Shown one piece after another: positions 45,434 to 58,200 of a stretch of DNA of 64,000 nt. The number at the start of each line of letters is the position of its first letter. The stretch's first letter is position 1. Location: NCBI GenBank assembly GCA_964035545.1, contig OZ037765.1, positions 2,145,001-2,209,000 of the forward strand, in the 5' to 3' direction. Position numbers and translations under genes: made by a program. The DNA is from Bugula neritina (Eukaryota; Bryozoa; Gymnolaemata; Cheilostomatida; Bugulidae). The notes below the pieces were generated by a model. That model did not search any database. It was not told the DNA's origin and was given only the letters and a program-made list of their open reading frames with translations.

Positions 45434-48234
45434 TTCGCTCTTCTACCTGAAAACTACTAATGTAAAATGATGAACTCAGTATCAAAATCTGTATTTTATA
45501 TAACTTCTGCTGTTTTCTAGTTGCAGTGAGCCAATCAGGTTTAAGAACCGCCTTTATAATCTTACAAGGCTTTTAGCCAATGAATTGAGCATGTATGTGT
45601 CTGCAATTTGCAGTAATTTATTAAAATCAACAAAAGTTGATGAATCAATAAAAAAAATTCAAAATCATGTTTTTGAATAACTATAGATTAATGGCTAGCA
45701 GGTTTTGTAGCAACTACATACAAATGTACAATTGTTAAATTTAAATAACATTATTATTATTTTATGAACAAGAAATTGTTTAACAAAATATACAAATTTA
45801 CAATATTTTTAGTTGCAAGGGATTCATCGATCTTTATTCTCTGACGTAACACAGTTCTAGTCTAAAGTAATACAATAGTATTTTTAATGTTGGGCTTCAT
45901 TAGCCACTTCAATATTTATATTGTAATAGTGAATATTCAGGCCATTGTGTGTATTTGTAAGCGCAACAAATTGTAAAACCAGATTGAATTTGTGCATCAA
46001 AAGAGATGTCACATGACACAAAGAAACGTCACATGACATGAAGAGAGATGGCTTTACAGTATTATGGTAATTGACTTCCATTTAAGTGTCTTCTTTATCT
46101 TGTCTTCCTAGTTAACACTTTACTCACTAATCTGATTTGACTAGGTGGCATGCATCAATTGTATTATATATAATGGTATTCTACTGGACTATTTGAATGT
46201 CTAGAAACAAGACGCATCAATCCTAAGAGTTCTATTGATTATAGATACCAGAAATTTTCAAACTCTATCTAAAGGAGACAAAGATGTCACAATAATTGTC
46301 ATCTTTTAATAAAATGCACATATTTTAACAGCATGTACTCTTTAGATTTTATTATAACTCATTTGAGTTTGCATTCAAAATTCCAAAGTTGATATTAAAA
46401 TCAATATCATATTGACTAGAAACATAATGTAAGAACATATTTCTGTTTATGGCATATAATCTAATATAAAAACTGCGCAATAAGGAATTAATAAAAAAAC
46501 CTGGAGCTGTAATATCTGTTAAAAATTTTTTTGTCAATTAGATTAGTCACCTTTGACTAACAAAAAGAAGTTTCATTAGTTTCATATGTTATGGTAACCA
46601 TTGAACAAGTGAAACTAGAAACTGACATAATATTCCGGGCAGCTGTCAGTAATTGATGAAATCAATGCTTGCAAGTGCTTGCAGGTGACTACAAGGAAAT
46701 GTTTATACTTTGTTTAGCTTTTCAAGGAACTTTCACATAGCTTGTGGCATGTTTAAGGAACATTACCAGGGGTGTTTGATAAAATGTAATATTTATTTAC
46801 TTTATCAAATTTAGACTTTATCCTTCTTGTACTGTTATTAGAAAGTTAGTGTATTGAATATCAGATAAGCAGAATCTGTGCCAATAAATATGTGATATTC
46901 ATATTACTTAAATATTTATATGACAATAAATATGTAATATTCATACTATATACATTAGTTTTATATATAGCACAATATATGTATATTGCCTTAAAATGTG
47001 CCTAAAAAAACTGATTTTCTTTACATATATACACCTCGCTTATTAAATTATAAAATGCTCTAATGAGTTTCTAAATTTAGGTTTCAGTTTCAAGAATATG
47101 TTTACTTTATGTAACAGACAGACTAAATTCTAAGCAGTGAAACTCAGTAAAACTGGCGCCAGAAGTGCTTTGTAAACAGTCACTGTATACTAAAGCACCC
47201 AGACTGTAAAATGACAACTGTAAAATGAGAATGAAGCAGTTTAGACACACGCACACGCACACATACGCACACACACACACACGCACATGCATTATATTAT
47301 TGATGCGTAAAATGCACAGATTAAATAACTAGTCTGAACTCCTACAATTTTCAACTGCTTGCCCTGTATTGAATATGAGCAACTTTTAAAGCTGAAGCAA
47401 GTAAATGTAAAAACTGCAACGCAGTAAACGTTTAAGATACCAAAAATTTTTGCTCTCACAATATTCAACTATGCATTTATTTTTTTCTGAAATTGAACTT
47501 TTTTCTTGATCAAGCTAACCTATACAACTAAAGACATCATCATATAAAACACTTTGAGTTTTACAACTTTTTCAAGTGCGCTAACATAAGTGAGAAGTTT
47601 AGATCATCAATATAGCAGTGATCTTGCCAATTGTTAGAAGAGCGTAACATAGCTATATCCTAATGTCAATACACCATTTCATGGAAGAGAGTCTCGCGCT
47701 GTTCTGAGTTATATTTATGGTGGTCGCTTTACTTGCCAGTATATCAAAGTTTCTCCAGCGTCATACCAGTTGATTTTCAAATTCTATATATTTTAATGTG
47801 CGAGTTTCATTATTTTTCTATTTTTGTTTATTTTTTCTGGTATTTATCTGTGATCAATTTATTATTTTAAAACTCATGCATGTCATATAAAAACTATATT
47901 GTAATCAATCACACAAAGATATAAGTATTTCTGTGAGTTTATAATTTTTCAGTTTAGATTAATTGTAAAGCAATAAAAAGAAACATGCATAACTTTTACC
48001 AGGTTTTGTAAGAGCTTACGCTTATTAAAAAGCATGAAAATCAATATAATATATACATAAGTGCGTTAAGTAAAAACACAGTGCTAAGGATCACAATATT
48101 ACATATTATATAGCATTGCTATATTTGTAACTATAAAGGTTAGAAACTATTTTAATAAAATTTTCATTAGTAAACTATTAGTAGTTTTCTACTCAGTAGA
48201 ATTTAATGGCACTGCTGCCTGTAACTAGTTGCTA
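45434..48234. other. Intergenic between collagen genes A and B
   Basis: 2.8 kb of AT-rich sequence with no supported gene. Gene A promoter elements lie at its left end (inverted CCAAT at 45529-45539, TATATAAAA on the minus strand at about 45493-45502). A short CA/CG-rich microsatellite is at 47250-47290. The gene B 3' UTR is at the right end. Confidence 0.5.
45490..45540 (-). promoter_or_regulatory. Collagen A core promoter: inverted CCAAT plus TATA
   Basis: In gene sense CCTGATTGGCT (45539-45529) precedes a TATATAAAA box (about 45502-45493), both upstream of the ATG at 45433. The spacing gives a very short 5' UTR. The same 11-mer occurs upstream of genes C (58529-58539) and D (62925-62935) but not B. 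Confidence 0.55.
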
Positions 48235-49411
48235 TTATTTAGTACAGACAACACAAGTCAGCTGTTTGTCACCATCATAAGGTGGACAGTACTCTGTATT
48301 AATATGCTGCCCGACACAGCCAGATTTCACAAAATAAAACTTTCCTGGACTCCATTTAGACTCTTCTGCTTCTATGAACTCTGGTTCAGCATCCACACAC
48401 TCATATGTGGAGGACATTCTGTTACCATAACTGGCCATCAGGTAACCTACAAATAATAGATTCAAATTTTAGTAGTTCACAGAGCAATACTAGTTGTCAG
48501 CAATTCAATTGCGGATAATTTACTCTCTTCATGCTTTTAAAAATTCAAGTTTTTAAAAAACCTGATAAATAAAATATACATAGGTAGATCAAACAGAGAT
48601 ATTGAAACTAATAATAAACTCACTTAAAGTTTTGTAGCAAAGGGGTGGTATTCTTGGTTCTTAAAGACAATTATTCTAAATTAATTAATTATTTGATGAT
48701 GAAAATACACGAGTCAAATTTCCCAGTTCATTGGCATGAGTATATTTTCAAGTGAGTAGAAAAACGCCAAATAAAAAACATTATCCTGATCTTGCTGCAA
48801 AATCTATTCAAATTTACTTTAACAATCAACCAAACACAATGCAGCAACATTTAAAATTCTGCATAAAAGATATGCAATATTGTTGTATTATAATGTACTC
48901 GCTATAATGTTACGCTTTTATTAGGTCAAGGTTACCTTCAGTTTGAATAAAGTTATCGCCATGTTAAATACAATACTTGCTCGTGTTCATTAACAAAATA
49001 TAATCCACTTCATCCGCGCAACCATAATATTACAAATATTTTGACATAAGATGTTGAAAACAATACCTTCATACTCTCTAATCCACCCAGCTGGACAACT
49101 TCGTTTAACTGGAATTACCATAACTGCTGGTCTGTTCTCAGTATAGCACTTGGCACATGGAACCTGCTTGCCATGAGTTGAATTTGGGAATATCCCATAG
49201 CTAAAAGAAGCATATTCTACACTAGTCATAGGTGAACCAGCTGAAGATCCATTGGAGTATTGGTTGTATTGCGGGCTGAGAGAGAGACATTGATAGTTTG
49301 CTCCTCCATTAGGGCGATAATTAGATGGGCTTCCTCCAGTAAAACCTGAAGAAATATAACTAGCAGTAAATGTCAGTTTAAATTGTATTTTGGCAAAACT
49401 AAGTAATTATA

Positions 49412-49493
49412 GAATCAAAATATGTTTCTTTATTATATTGACACTTCTAGGTGTCAATATAATAATGAAACATATTTTTTTGATTATGTAGCT
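49412..49493. repeat. Near-perfect inverted repeat (hairpin) in collagen B intron 5
   Basis: About 30 bases starting AATCAAAATATG are mirrored with only one or two mismatches by the sequence ending CATATTTTTTTGATT. The centre is TTGACAC-TTCTAG-GTGTCAA. It could be a small MITE or a structured RNA precursor; nothing shows which. Confidence 0.7.
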
Positions 49494-50734
49494 ATTATAA
49501 TAGAGTTTTCTTACAATTCCATATAAAGATGACTACAATCAGCATCTGCTATAGAATTCAGCAGATATGTAGATATAGGTATCATAAAACTAAAAACTAG
49601 ACTAAGATTTGAAAGAAAGAGGTAAGAGAGCACTTTTCTGCCTTTTTAGCTTTTACTCTAATGTTGTTCAACATTACCTGAGGATCAATGTTTACTACAG
49701 CAAACCACTGATATTAACTATAAGCTGCAATGCCAAACCCATTAACTGCATATGTGTTATTATCTTGCATAATCCAACTTGTGTACAGTAACTGTGGCAG
49801 GATTTGTCTCCTCATTAGCACAAGCTAGAACGGCATAATCCACATTTTTACATATGCTTTACCATATGCGTAACATTAAGCCACTCTGGGAGTCGTGAGC
49901 CTTGTTTAGTACCAAACAGTGTTATTTCATAGCCACATGCACGTAGTCAAACAGGAAGCATGTTACTCAACAACACCAGGAAAATCACTAATAAATTTTA
50001 CCTGAATAAAGCAGAGTAGAATGAGGGCCACATGAGGTCCGTCCCCATCTTGTGTAAACATTACCATTGGTTATCTCAGGCGTTCTACCTGGTCTTCCAG
50101 TTGCTCCTCTATCACCCTTTTGTCCAGAATCACCCTTGAGTCCAGCTAATCCTGGAAGTCCTGGTAATCCATTGTCTCCTTTTTGACCTGGTAGTCCATT
50201 TAGTCCAGGAGCACCTTTTGGCCCTGGAATGCCAGGATAACCAGGAGATCCATCTCTGCCTGAAATTTTAATAATAATAACAATAATTTTAATTAATTTT
50301 TGTAAAACCCAGACACTTTCATATGTTTACAAAACATTATTTATTAAAAAGTATCAGATAATTTTAACATAAAAATGAGCATCTGGTGAATCTTTAATTA
50401 AATTAAGCAGAAACATTTTCATATGTTGTTTCTTTAAGTAATAGGTCACCAGAGGTCAGCATAGGTCATCAAAGGTCAAGTATAAAACACAAGCTCTATT
50501 TATTTCTGACAATCAGAGTTTTCTTTTAATCAACTATAAATCAAATCAATTACTAAATTAAAAAGTTGTTGATATTGCAGGTTACGTAATAGATTACGTA
50601 ATAAAGGTACATGTTACATGTAATTACCAACTAAGTTGAAGATTCACATTAATCTGTTGTAGTATAAAATATTTCTATAATCACACTGAAATAGTTTAAG
50701 CCTTCTTTATATTTATAATTCCTTGCTTGCTATA

Positions 50735-50890
50735 TTATTATAATATAGTATTATATTATAATATTGTATTATTTTATAATATTGTATTATATTATAATAT
50801 TGTAATATATTATAATATTATATTATATTATAATATTGTAATATATTATAATATTGTAATATATTATAATATTGTATTATATTATATTTG
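50735..50890. repeat. TTATAATATTGTA repeat in collagen B intron 4
   Basis: AT-only tandem units of TATTATATTATAATATTG type, about 150 bases. The open YYNIVLYYNIV frame across it is an artefact. Confidence 0.88.
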
Positions 50891-52235
50891 TACTTTGATC
50901 TTTTCATATCATGTCCCATGGTTATTATCCTATATATTAGTTTTTACTATGATGGCTATGATAATTGAATGTATTTTACAGTTTCTCTTATGAACTAGTC
51001 TCATGAATTTAAATCAGTTTTATTTACCATGCAACCCATTTAAACCGTCTCTTCCATCCTCACCATCTTTGCTATTTAAGCCGTCTCTACCATTGACACC
51101 ATCTTTCCCATCTCTACCAGAAATTCCTCTCACACCTATAATATTATGTAGTTGATTTAGGAAGAGAAGATACATTTTATTATAGACTGAGAAACTATAG
51201 CTTTTAATCTTTTAAAACAAATAATTAAAATTAAAATTTTCATTTACCAAAAAATGCAGATTTGGTCCAATAGCTTTGCTACATCTTCTTCATTTTTCCC
51301 TTCTGTTTCATCTATTTTAGGCATTTGCCCAATAAGCAGCTGTGGCGGGATAACAATATGGATATCATTAAAGCTTGTTTTGTCAAATTTGAAATGCATT
51401 GTGTTGCTCTCCAAAATCTCATAAGTATAAAGTAGTGGTATTTTGTTTTCCAAGTCTGTTGAAAATATTAATTGTTAATTTAGTTACTATATTGCAGATT
51501 ACTAGTAATCTAATAAAAACAATATTTTTTTTATAAAATTCTAGACTAGAAGCATTTTGATGCAAGAAATTTTTAAAAAATAATCTGATGCAATGACTCA
51601 GTATTTTGAACCGAAAACTCAAGAGACTATACTTGACTAAATTCCTTTTTATACACGTATTTCCAGTTATGATTTTTCTTATTTCATTTTGTCATAAGTA
51701 ATGGAAAAATATCAAAGCACCAGCTTTTACTCATCAAATTTAAAATTATGCTATTCAATGTACTATAGCTAGCATTTTTGCATCACTAGAATTAAGCTTA
51801 AAGTTTGCTGGCTTAAACCATGTAGTGTTTGGTCCTTTGTAAAATGGAGAAAAACGGAGAAAACACTGTTTAAAAAAAATTATAGAATAAAACTTTACAT
51901 ATTGTATTCACAAGTTGTTTTGCTTTTCTCTGTTATGTGTAATTAATATTTTAGATGCATTTAATATGATCAGGCTGCAAAAATTTCGATAGCTGCTTTT
52001 TCTTTCAGCTTTACAATAATATAAAGAAAACAGCAAACTACAAGCCATACCTATCTTCTAAGCTATATAATAAAATTTAGACTAAGTGATTTCTCGGGTT
52101 GAAAAAAGTAATATTTCATACCAACATTTTTTTCCTCATAAATGAAACTCTCTAGACAATTAATTCTGTTTCTAAACAGAAGTATAATTACAAACTTTGA
52201 TCAGGGATTACAGTACAAGAAACTGTACACAACAC

Positions 52236-52469
52236 TTACAGCAATCAACACACTTACAGCAATCAATACACTTACAGCAATCAACACACTTACAGCAATC
52301 AATACACTTACAGCAATCAACACACTTACAGCAATCAATATACTTACAGCAATCAATATACTTACAGCAATCAACACACTTACAGCAATCAACACACTTA
52401 CAGCAATCAACACACTCACAGCAATCAATATACTTACAGCAATCAATATACTTACAGCAATCAATATAC
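52236..52469. repeat. 18-bp tandem array built from the collagen B exon 2 donor
   Basis: Thirteen copies of CTTACAGCAATCAACACA or CTTACAGCAATCAATATA directly abut the exon 2 end. In gene sense each reads GCT-GTAAGT (one copy GTGAGT), identical to the authentic exon/intron junction, with 18-bp spacing. Confidence 0.93.
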
Positions 52470-53589
52470 TTACAGCTTGAAGTAAAGAATATAAAGTTTT
52501 CTGTTGAGCCTGCAGCTGGTTTTTCAGCTCTGCATTAACTTTATCTTGAACAGCCATTCTATTCTCCAGCAATTCTATCTTGTCTTTAAATTCTGTGGTT
52601 TCTTTCTGCTGCACTTCCACCAGCATTTTGAGTTCTCCGCAGTCACAGCTGGTTTCAGCAGCAGAAGAATGACTCATAAGGAAGCAGAAGACTAAAAGTG
52701 CTGAAATGTATGTGAAATTTTCCATAAAACTAACTGACTGTATATACAATGATGACATCTTTCAAACAATTTAAATTATATATTTAATGAAAGTAATGCT
52801 CAATATGCGTAGAGAATAAAAATAGATACATCAAAAATTTCAAGGCTTAATCTGTAACGTTTAAAGCACTGCAACCTTTTACGGGATAAAATATTCAAAA
52901 GCAACTAAAAATGTAAACAATAATAACAAAATATTGATGAAGTGTTTAGTTTTGCAGTTCTGTCGCAATGGATGGAATGAAATTTTATTTCACCGTTCAA
53001 CACTTTAGAAATCTTGCATGTCATCAGAAAATGTTGTTCTATCGTAAAAGCTCGCCCCTTTATATTGTTCATGAAATGCAGCAAGTTGACAGCAGAACTT
53101 AAAAAGTATTATCAACACTTTAACTTACTCTAACTTTTGCCCAATAATTTAAAAACAATCAAAAAGTTATTCTGTTAATTAGGCCTGGTGTATTATAATG
53201 TTGCATTTCGTTTTGACTTCTTAAAAGCTAGTTTTAAAAAAGTTAAGATTTCTATTGTCAAATAACATGAAAGCTAAAAGAACAAGTAAAACAGCACTCA
53301 CCTATGTAAGCATCCATTATGTGTACTCTTCAGTAACAACCACCTTAATAAACTGACATCCTAGCTAAGTTCTCGCCAGTTTTTATGATTCAATCATTTA
53401 TTAAAGTCATTCAATTTATTCAGCTGGCTTTCCAAAATACCAAATCACGATTATTATTGTTCATAATGTATACACAATAAGATAATGTTTGTATTCTCAA
53501 TTGACATAACTATAATAGCTAGCAATGGCAAAATTAGTTTTTTTATGTAGCATGTATTTTACCTGCCGTATTTGAGCTTCCTTATTGGG

Positions 53590-53735
53590 AGCAGCCGTGG
53601 TCTAGGGGTTAGAGCGTTTGCTTATAGTGAACATGAATTGGGTTTGGAACCTGACAAAATCAGAATTGCTGCTGTGCCCCATTTGAACAAGTCCTTAGCC
53701 CGATTTAACAAAAACTCTCTCTATTAAAGGTTTTT
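53590..53735 (+). mobile_element. tRNA-derived SINE
   Basis: An A-box-like CCGTGGTCTAGGGGTTAGAG is followed by a B-box-like GGGTTTGGAACC and a body with GCTGTGCCCC and AGTCCTTAGCCC, the kind of 3' unit seen in many animal SINEs. Target duplication not determined. Confidence 0.5.
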
Positions 53736-54043
53736 CACAAGGCTAGCAACTATAAACATGCAGTAGTGAGTTTATTTGAGCTTCAATATTGTTGTTTGGG
53801 AGTTTTTAAAACATGAAGTCTTGTAGTTTCTAAAACTACTAAAAGTAGCGGATACAGTGACTGAATGACAAAACATATTAAAGCATAGTTAAGCTGTAGA
53901 TTAATCATTTATTTCGGAAGAATATCATGAAACTTAAACTTTAAAATTATTATCTGTCCATTCCCAATAAAAAGTAATGTAAACCAATTTAAAGCTTAAA
54001 TAAATACAAACTGGTTCAACTATATTACTAAATGTGATGATCA

Positions 54044-54349
54044 CGAGTGATTTTAGGTGGAAATGGCACAGGTAATAATGGCACAGGTAATAATTTGGCA
54101 CAGGTAATAATTTGGCACAGGTAATAATTAGGCACAAATGAAAAATTAGAAAAAAATGGCACACGATGTTAAATTTTTCCAAACCCCAAACCCCACCTCT
54201 TCCCAAAGTCTCAACTTCTCACCCAAACCCTAATATTTGAAATGTGCCATTTTACCCACTTTGCCATTTGTGCCATTATTACCTGCAGCATTTTTACCTG
54301 TGCCACTTTTACCTGTGCTATTATTACTTGCGCCATTTTGTTGGACGCG
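54044..54349. mobile_element. 306-bp insertion with GATCA target duplication in the gene C 3' flank
   Basis: Flanked by GATCA at 54039-54043 and 54350-54354. The matching flanks of genes D and of the copy at the right edge run straight through this point without it. The ends are weakly inverted (CGAGTG... / ...GGACGCG). The interior has four direct GGCACAGGTAATAAT-type units at the left, with several inverted ones (ATTACCTG, TTTACCTGTGCC) at the right. It has no ORF, so it is a non-autonomous element. Confidence 0.7.
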
Positions 54350-54884
54350 GATCATGTCTTGACACCACATAAGACGTTTACAAGTTTTCACTGAAAGAGT
54401 TGACTTGGTTGAACTCTAGAAGGAAGTGTGTTGGTATTTGATAAGTAAAGAGAAGAGATTGTATCTCTATACAGCTTTGTGTGTTTGGATATTAAATGTT
54501 TTACGTAACTACCATTGTAAATACTATGTCTCCGTCAATTGTCTATTTGAATTGTATATAGCTTTTTTATTTTATTTATAAGCAATGCAATTGAATTAAA
54601 TATCAGGTATTTCTTTTATTATAGTTGCAACACATTCAATGCAGCAATGCATCTACTTTGTGTGCAATGTGCTCTTGTTGAAAATGTTGCTATTAAATCT
54701 AAAAACCTGAATATAATATCTGCCTCATGTTAAAGTTAATCAAAAATCATTTTGAATAAAGATATTTTGTGTGATTGACTTTTTATTAAATTATAAGATG
54801 AAACTTTCTGCTCCTACAAAGTAGTCAATGTTGAAGCCGTACAAAAATATTGACCAAAAATGTTTTCAGAACTTACATCATAAA

Positions 54885-54965
54885 ACTTTTGCCCCCACTA
54901 AGATACAAACTCGAGACCTCCGGCTACAAACTGCAAGAGAACTACTATAAGTACACAGACATAGT
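54885..54965 (-). mobile_element. tRNA-derived SINE in gene C 3' flank
   Basis: In minus sense it reads AGTAGTTCTCTTGCAGTTTG followed by GGAGGTCTCGAGTTTGTATC and TTAGTGGGGGCA, resembling a tRNA with a degenerate B box. A copy sits at the matching place in the gene D flank, so it was inserted before the duplication. Confidence 0.5.
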
Positions 54966-55270
54966 GGGAAGAATTCTGAAAGATAAACAAAATGTTTGTA
55001 AAAAACGATAAAGCTTTATTGTTTATTACATTTTAATAAGAAAGACCAAAGTTTGCACTTTTTAGAAATTACTCAATTTTAGCAACATTAGTGTGGTTAG
55101 TAATTCTATCACAGTATTTTAAGTTTTAATGATAAGCTCAGAAAGCAGCTGTTTAAAGTATTACCGCTAGCAAAATGTCAGATTATTTAAAAATAAAAAG
55201 TCTGAGTAAAACTGGAGGTTTATAGGTTAATCTATAAGAAAATTCATCAATAGAGTTGCCTTTAGCAAAG

Positions 55271-58200
55271 TTATTTAGTGCAGACAACACAAGTCAGCTG
55301 TTTATTGGCCTCATAAGGTGGACATTGTCCTGTAGTGCCGGTTCCAGAGCAGTCAGTTTTTACAAAATAGAACAAAGCTCCGTTAGTATTTGCCTCCATT
55401 CCTCTGAGGTGTTCCGGCTTAGCATCCACACACTCGTAGGTGGTGGGGTGAGCATGGCCGCGGTGTTGTGTCATCAAGTAGCCTGCAAACAAAGGTTCCA
55501 TGACAGTTTGTTCATCTAGTACATTCATTATGACAATATCTTGATTTATTGAGGTATTAGTGTTTCAAAAAAACATGATATATATATATATATAATTGTG
55601 TGTTTCTATGAAAGAAAATGGCAGGTGTTAAGGCAGAAAAAAAGGTTTAGGTATTTAAAGTTTAACTCTTAGTAAAGATTTTGCAAAGCTTTCGTTTTTG
55701 TACATCAAGTGGCATTGAATTTTCCAAATTAATTTATTTGAATAAATAAAAATAAATGAATGAAATAAACAAAACATAATAGATTTATAGTTTCTATCAG
55801 TAGTTAAATGTAGATTTTTTATTGAAAATAAGCTAATTTAGTTTGAAAAAATTCTCAAGTTTTGTGTGCATGTTTTCTCACTTTAATAGTTTTAGTGTTT
55901 AGAGAGATTTTATAAGATGTTATCAATATTCTTAAACTCAAACTTTTAATAACATCATTAATTCAATGTACCTTCATATTCTTTAGTCCATTTAGCTGGA
56001 CACTGCCTTTTAGCTGGAATCATTACAACAGCAGATCTGGTTTTAGTGTAGCATCTGGCACATGGTACGTTCTGTTCAGAAGTTGAATCAGGAAATATGT
56101 CTTGATGTTTTCCAGTTTCATATTCAACTCCACTTATCCAATCACCCCAGGTGTGACTTCCAGTATAGTATTTGTTGTACTGAGGGTCTTTAAGAGGTAG
56201 ACATTGATAGTTGACTCCACCCCCAGTGTGAGTGAAATCCGAACCTCCAGCAAATCCTGAAATGAAAGAACATGTAAGCACTAATACTCTGCCTTAAAGG
56301 TTCCCATATACATTTAACATACAATGTACATGCTTTACAATACCTTCATAAAGTGTGACTGAAACACTTTCACAAGTACGTCTCCCCCATCTGGTGTACA
56401 CAGCTCCACTTTCAACCAAAGATGTAGCACCTGGAAGTCCGGGAACACCACGTATTCCTTGGACACCGGTAGCCCCTTTAGCACCCTTTATACCATCATT
56501 GCCTTTAACCCCTTTAGCTCCATCTGATCCCCTGTTTCCTTTAGTACCTGGTAAACCAGAAGGTCCAGTAGCTCCATCAGTTCCCTGCTCACCAATAACC
56601 CCTTTTTCTCCCTTTGGACCTGGTGAACCGGGAACACCATGAGATCCAAAAACTCCTTTATCTCCCTTCTGTCCTGGAAATCCATCTCTTCCTGTAAAAA
56701 TATTTTAATTGAGTATTTTATACTGTCTCTTACTAATCTGTTTACTGCCTTCTAGTTACCTGTTAGGCCAATTAAGTCACAATTTCGCTGTAAGCATTGA
56801 GTCACCAGAACAGCTGTATGCCCGTGGAATAAAATACAGATACTGTATCAACTCTGTGCTTAATATATGACTCACCATCTCTACCATCTCTACCATTTAC
56901 ACCATCTTTTCCATCTTTTCCATCTTTTCCAGAAACTCCTCTGACTCCTTGAAAGAAAAAGAGTATGAATATTTATTACTATGATAGCTATTCGGAACTA
57001 TAATAACTTAATTTATACAAATTATAGTACTTCTTCTCTACTCCTCAACACTTAAGAGTTATCACCTACCAAAAATACAAATCTGATTTAGTAATTTGGC
57101 CGTATCTTCATCATAACTGACTTCTAAGTCATCTGCTTCAGGTAGTTGTCCATTGAGTAGCTGCAAGATAGTCAGTAACAAGTAAAGACTCATTTTTAAA
57201 GTAACAATTATATCTGCATATGATGAAGAATTTCAAGTGCCTCAAGTCCATGCTACTATTTTGACTTGGTAATTATTGCATAGCACTAAATAAAAAAGGG
57301 TGTTAAGTACATGACTTGGAGATTGGTAAATAGCATGAGTAAAGTACAAATCAATGTTTTCCTGGCGTTAGCTTTCACTTTAGGAAGGACTAGCTACTAC
57401 TTTAGGTACAAAAACCATTCTGTAAGATTAGTTTATTTGGCAATACAAAAGTTCTATAACAATCATTGCAATTTTCACGAATCACAAACTATAGAGACCC
57501 AAGATTCTGTCCAGATTACCAGGAGGTATAGGTCAAAGGTCAATACTGTTTTAGTGCATACTTAATAGGTTATAAAAAATATTTATACTGGAAAGTTGAA
57601 AATTGAAAAATAAAGTATCTTTATACCCCTTTGTTAAATAACGACTTCAGTTGATGACCTAAAATTATGAGACTATAGAATAATTTTCAAATGTTGGTTA
57701 CACAGAATACCAGTGAGGATTTTAAACAGACACCACCCAGTTTTATAGAATAACAATTAATAAATGCAAGAAACTGATTTAACAATAAAACTCACAGCAT
57801 GAAGTAGTGAGTTGATAGTGTGACTTTGAGAGTGAATGAGATTTCTTAAATCTTTATTTACTCGACTTTGCTCTTCCATTTTGAGTTCTTGTTCTTTCAT
57901 CTTGTCTTCCAGTGACTTCAGTCTGTCTTCAAGTTCCTGAGTTTCCTCCTGTTGTAGCTCTAGATTTTCTAATCTGTCCTCCAAACTCTGTATTTTACTC
58001 TGGAGTACTTCTGCATACTCTTTAAACTCTTCACTGGGCAGTACAGTACCAAATGCATAGCCAAGTAGGGTACAGAGTGCCAGCAAAACGTGTGCTAAAA
58101 TTTCAAAACTGGAGTGTTGAGTTTACCCAGTGGCCTCTATGGTGTAATGGTAGCACACTTGGACTCGGTTCGATTCCCAGTGGTGGCAATTATTTTACAA

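Larger units (their letters stand above)
48235..53317 (-). pseudogene. Short-chain collagen C4-like gene B, with an apparent one-base frameshift
   Basis: Same seven-exon plan: 53302-53317, 52474-52700, 51248-51339, 51028-51135, 50002-50259, 49067-49345 and 48235-48446. Exon 1 plus 2 give a signal peptide (MDAYIALLVFCFLMSHSSAA), an SCDCG motif and a coiled coil. Exons 4 and 5 hold Gly-X-Y triplets. Exons 6 and 7 hold the C-terminal domain (VPCAKCYTENRPAVM, TYECVDAEPE, YCPPYDGDKQLTCVVCTK). The exon sum is 1192 nt, one base off frame. Exon 3 ends in TGCATTTTTTG (six T) where C and D have five, so it is 92 nt where C and D have 91, and splicing to exon 4 would reach a stop within a few codons. 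One triplet Gly is also Ser (NSKDG). The C-terminal domain is otherwise well kept, so a recent lesion or an assembly error is more likely than old decay. If corrected it would be about 397 aa. Confidence 0.7.
53318..55270. other. Intergenic between collagen genes B and C, with SINE and insertion
   Basis: Contains a tRNA-derived SINE (about 53590-53730), the left end of the duplicated 3' flank (from about 53820), a 306-bp copy-specific insertion (54044-54349) and a second tRNA-derived SINE (about 54885-54965). A minus-strand AATAAA (plus TTTATT at 55015-55020) is a candidate poly(A) signal for gene C. No inverted CCAAT like that of A, C and D is found upstream of gene B. Confidence 0.55.

Noticed and set aside
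50727..50993. YYNIV-repeat protein
   Set aside because: Translation of an AT-only intronic repeat.
52201..52758. Reading collagen B exon 2 straight through the 18-bp array as a 185-aa protein
   Set aside because: Paralogues end exon 2 at the matching GCT|GT junction; the array is best read as repeated donors in the intron, though partial inclusion remains possible.
54150..54240. Telomere-like CCCCAAACCCC and ACCCTAA motifs
   Set aside because: Only single irregular units inside the 306-bp insertion; not a telomeric array.
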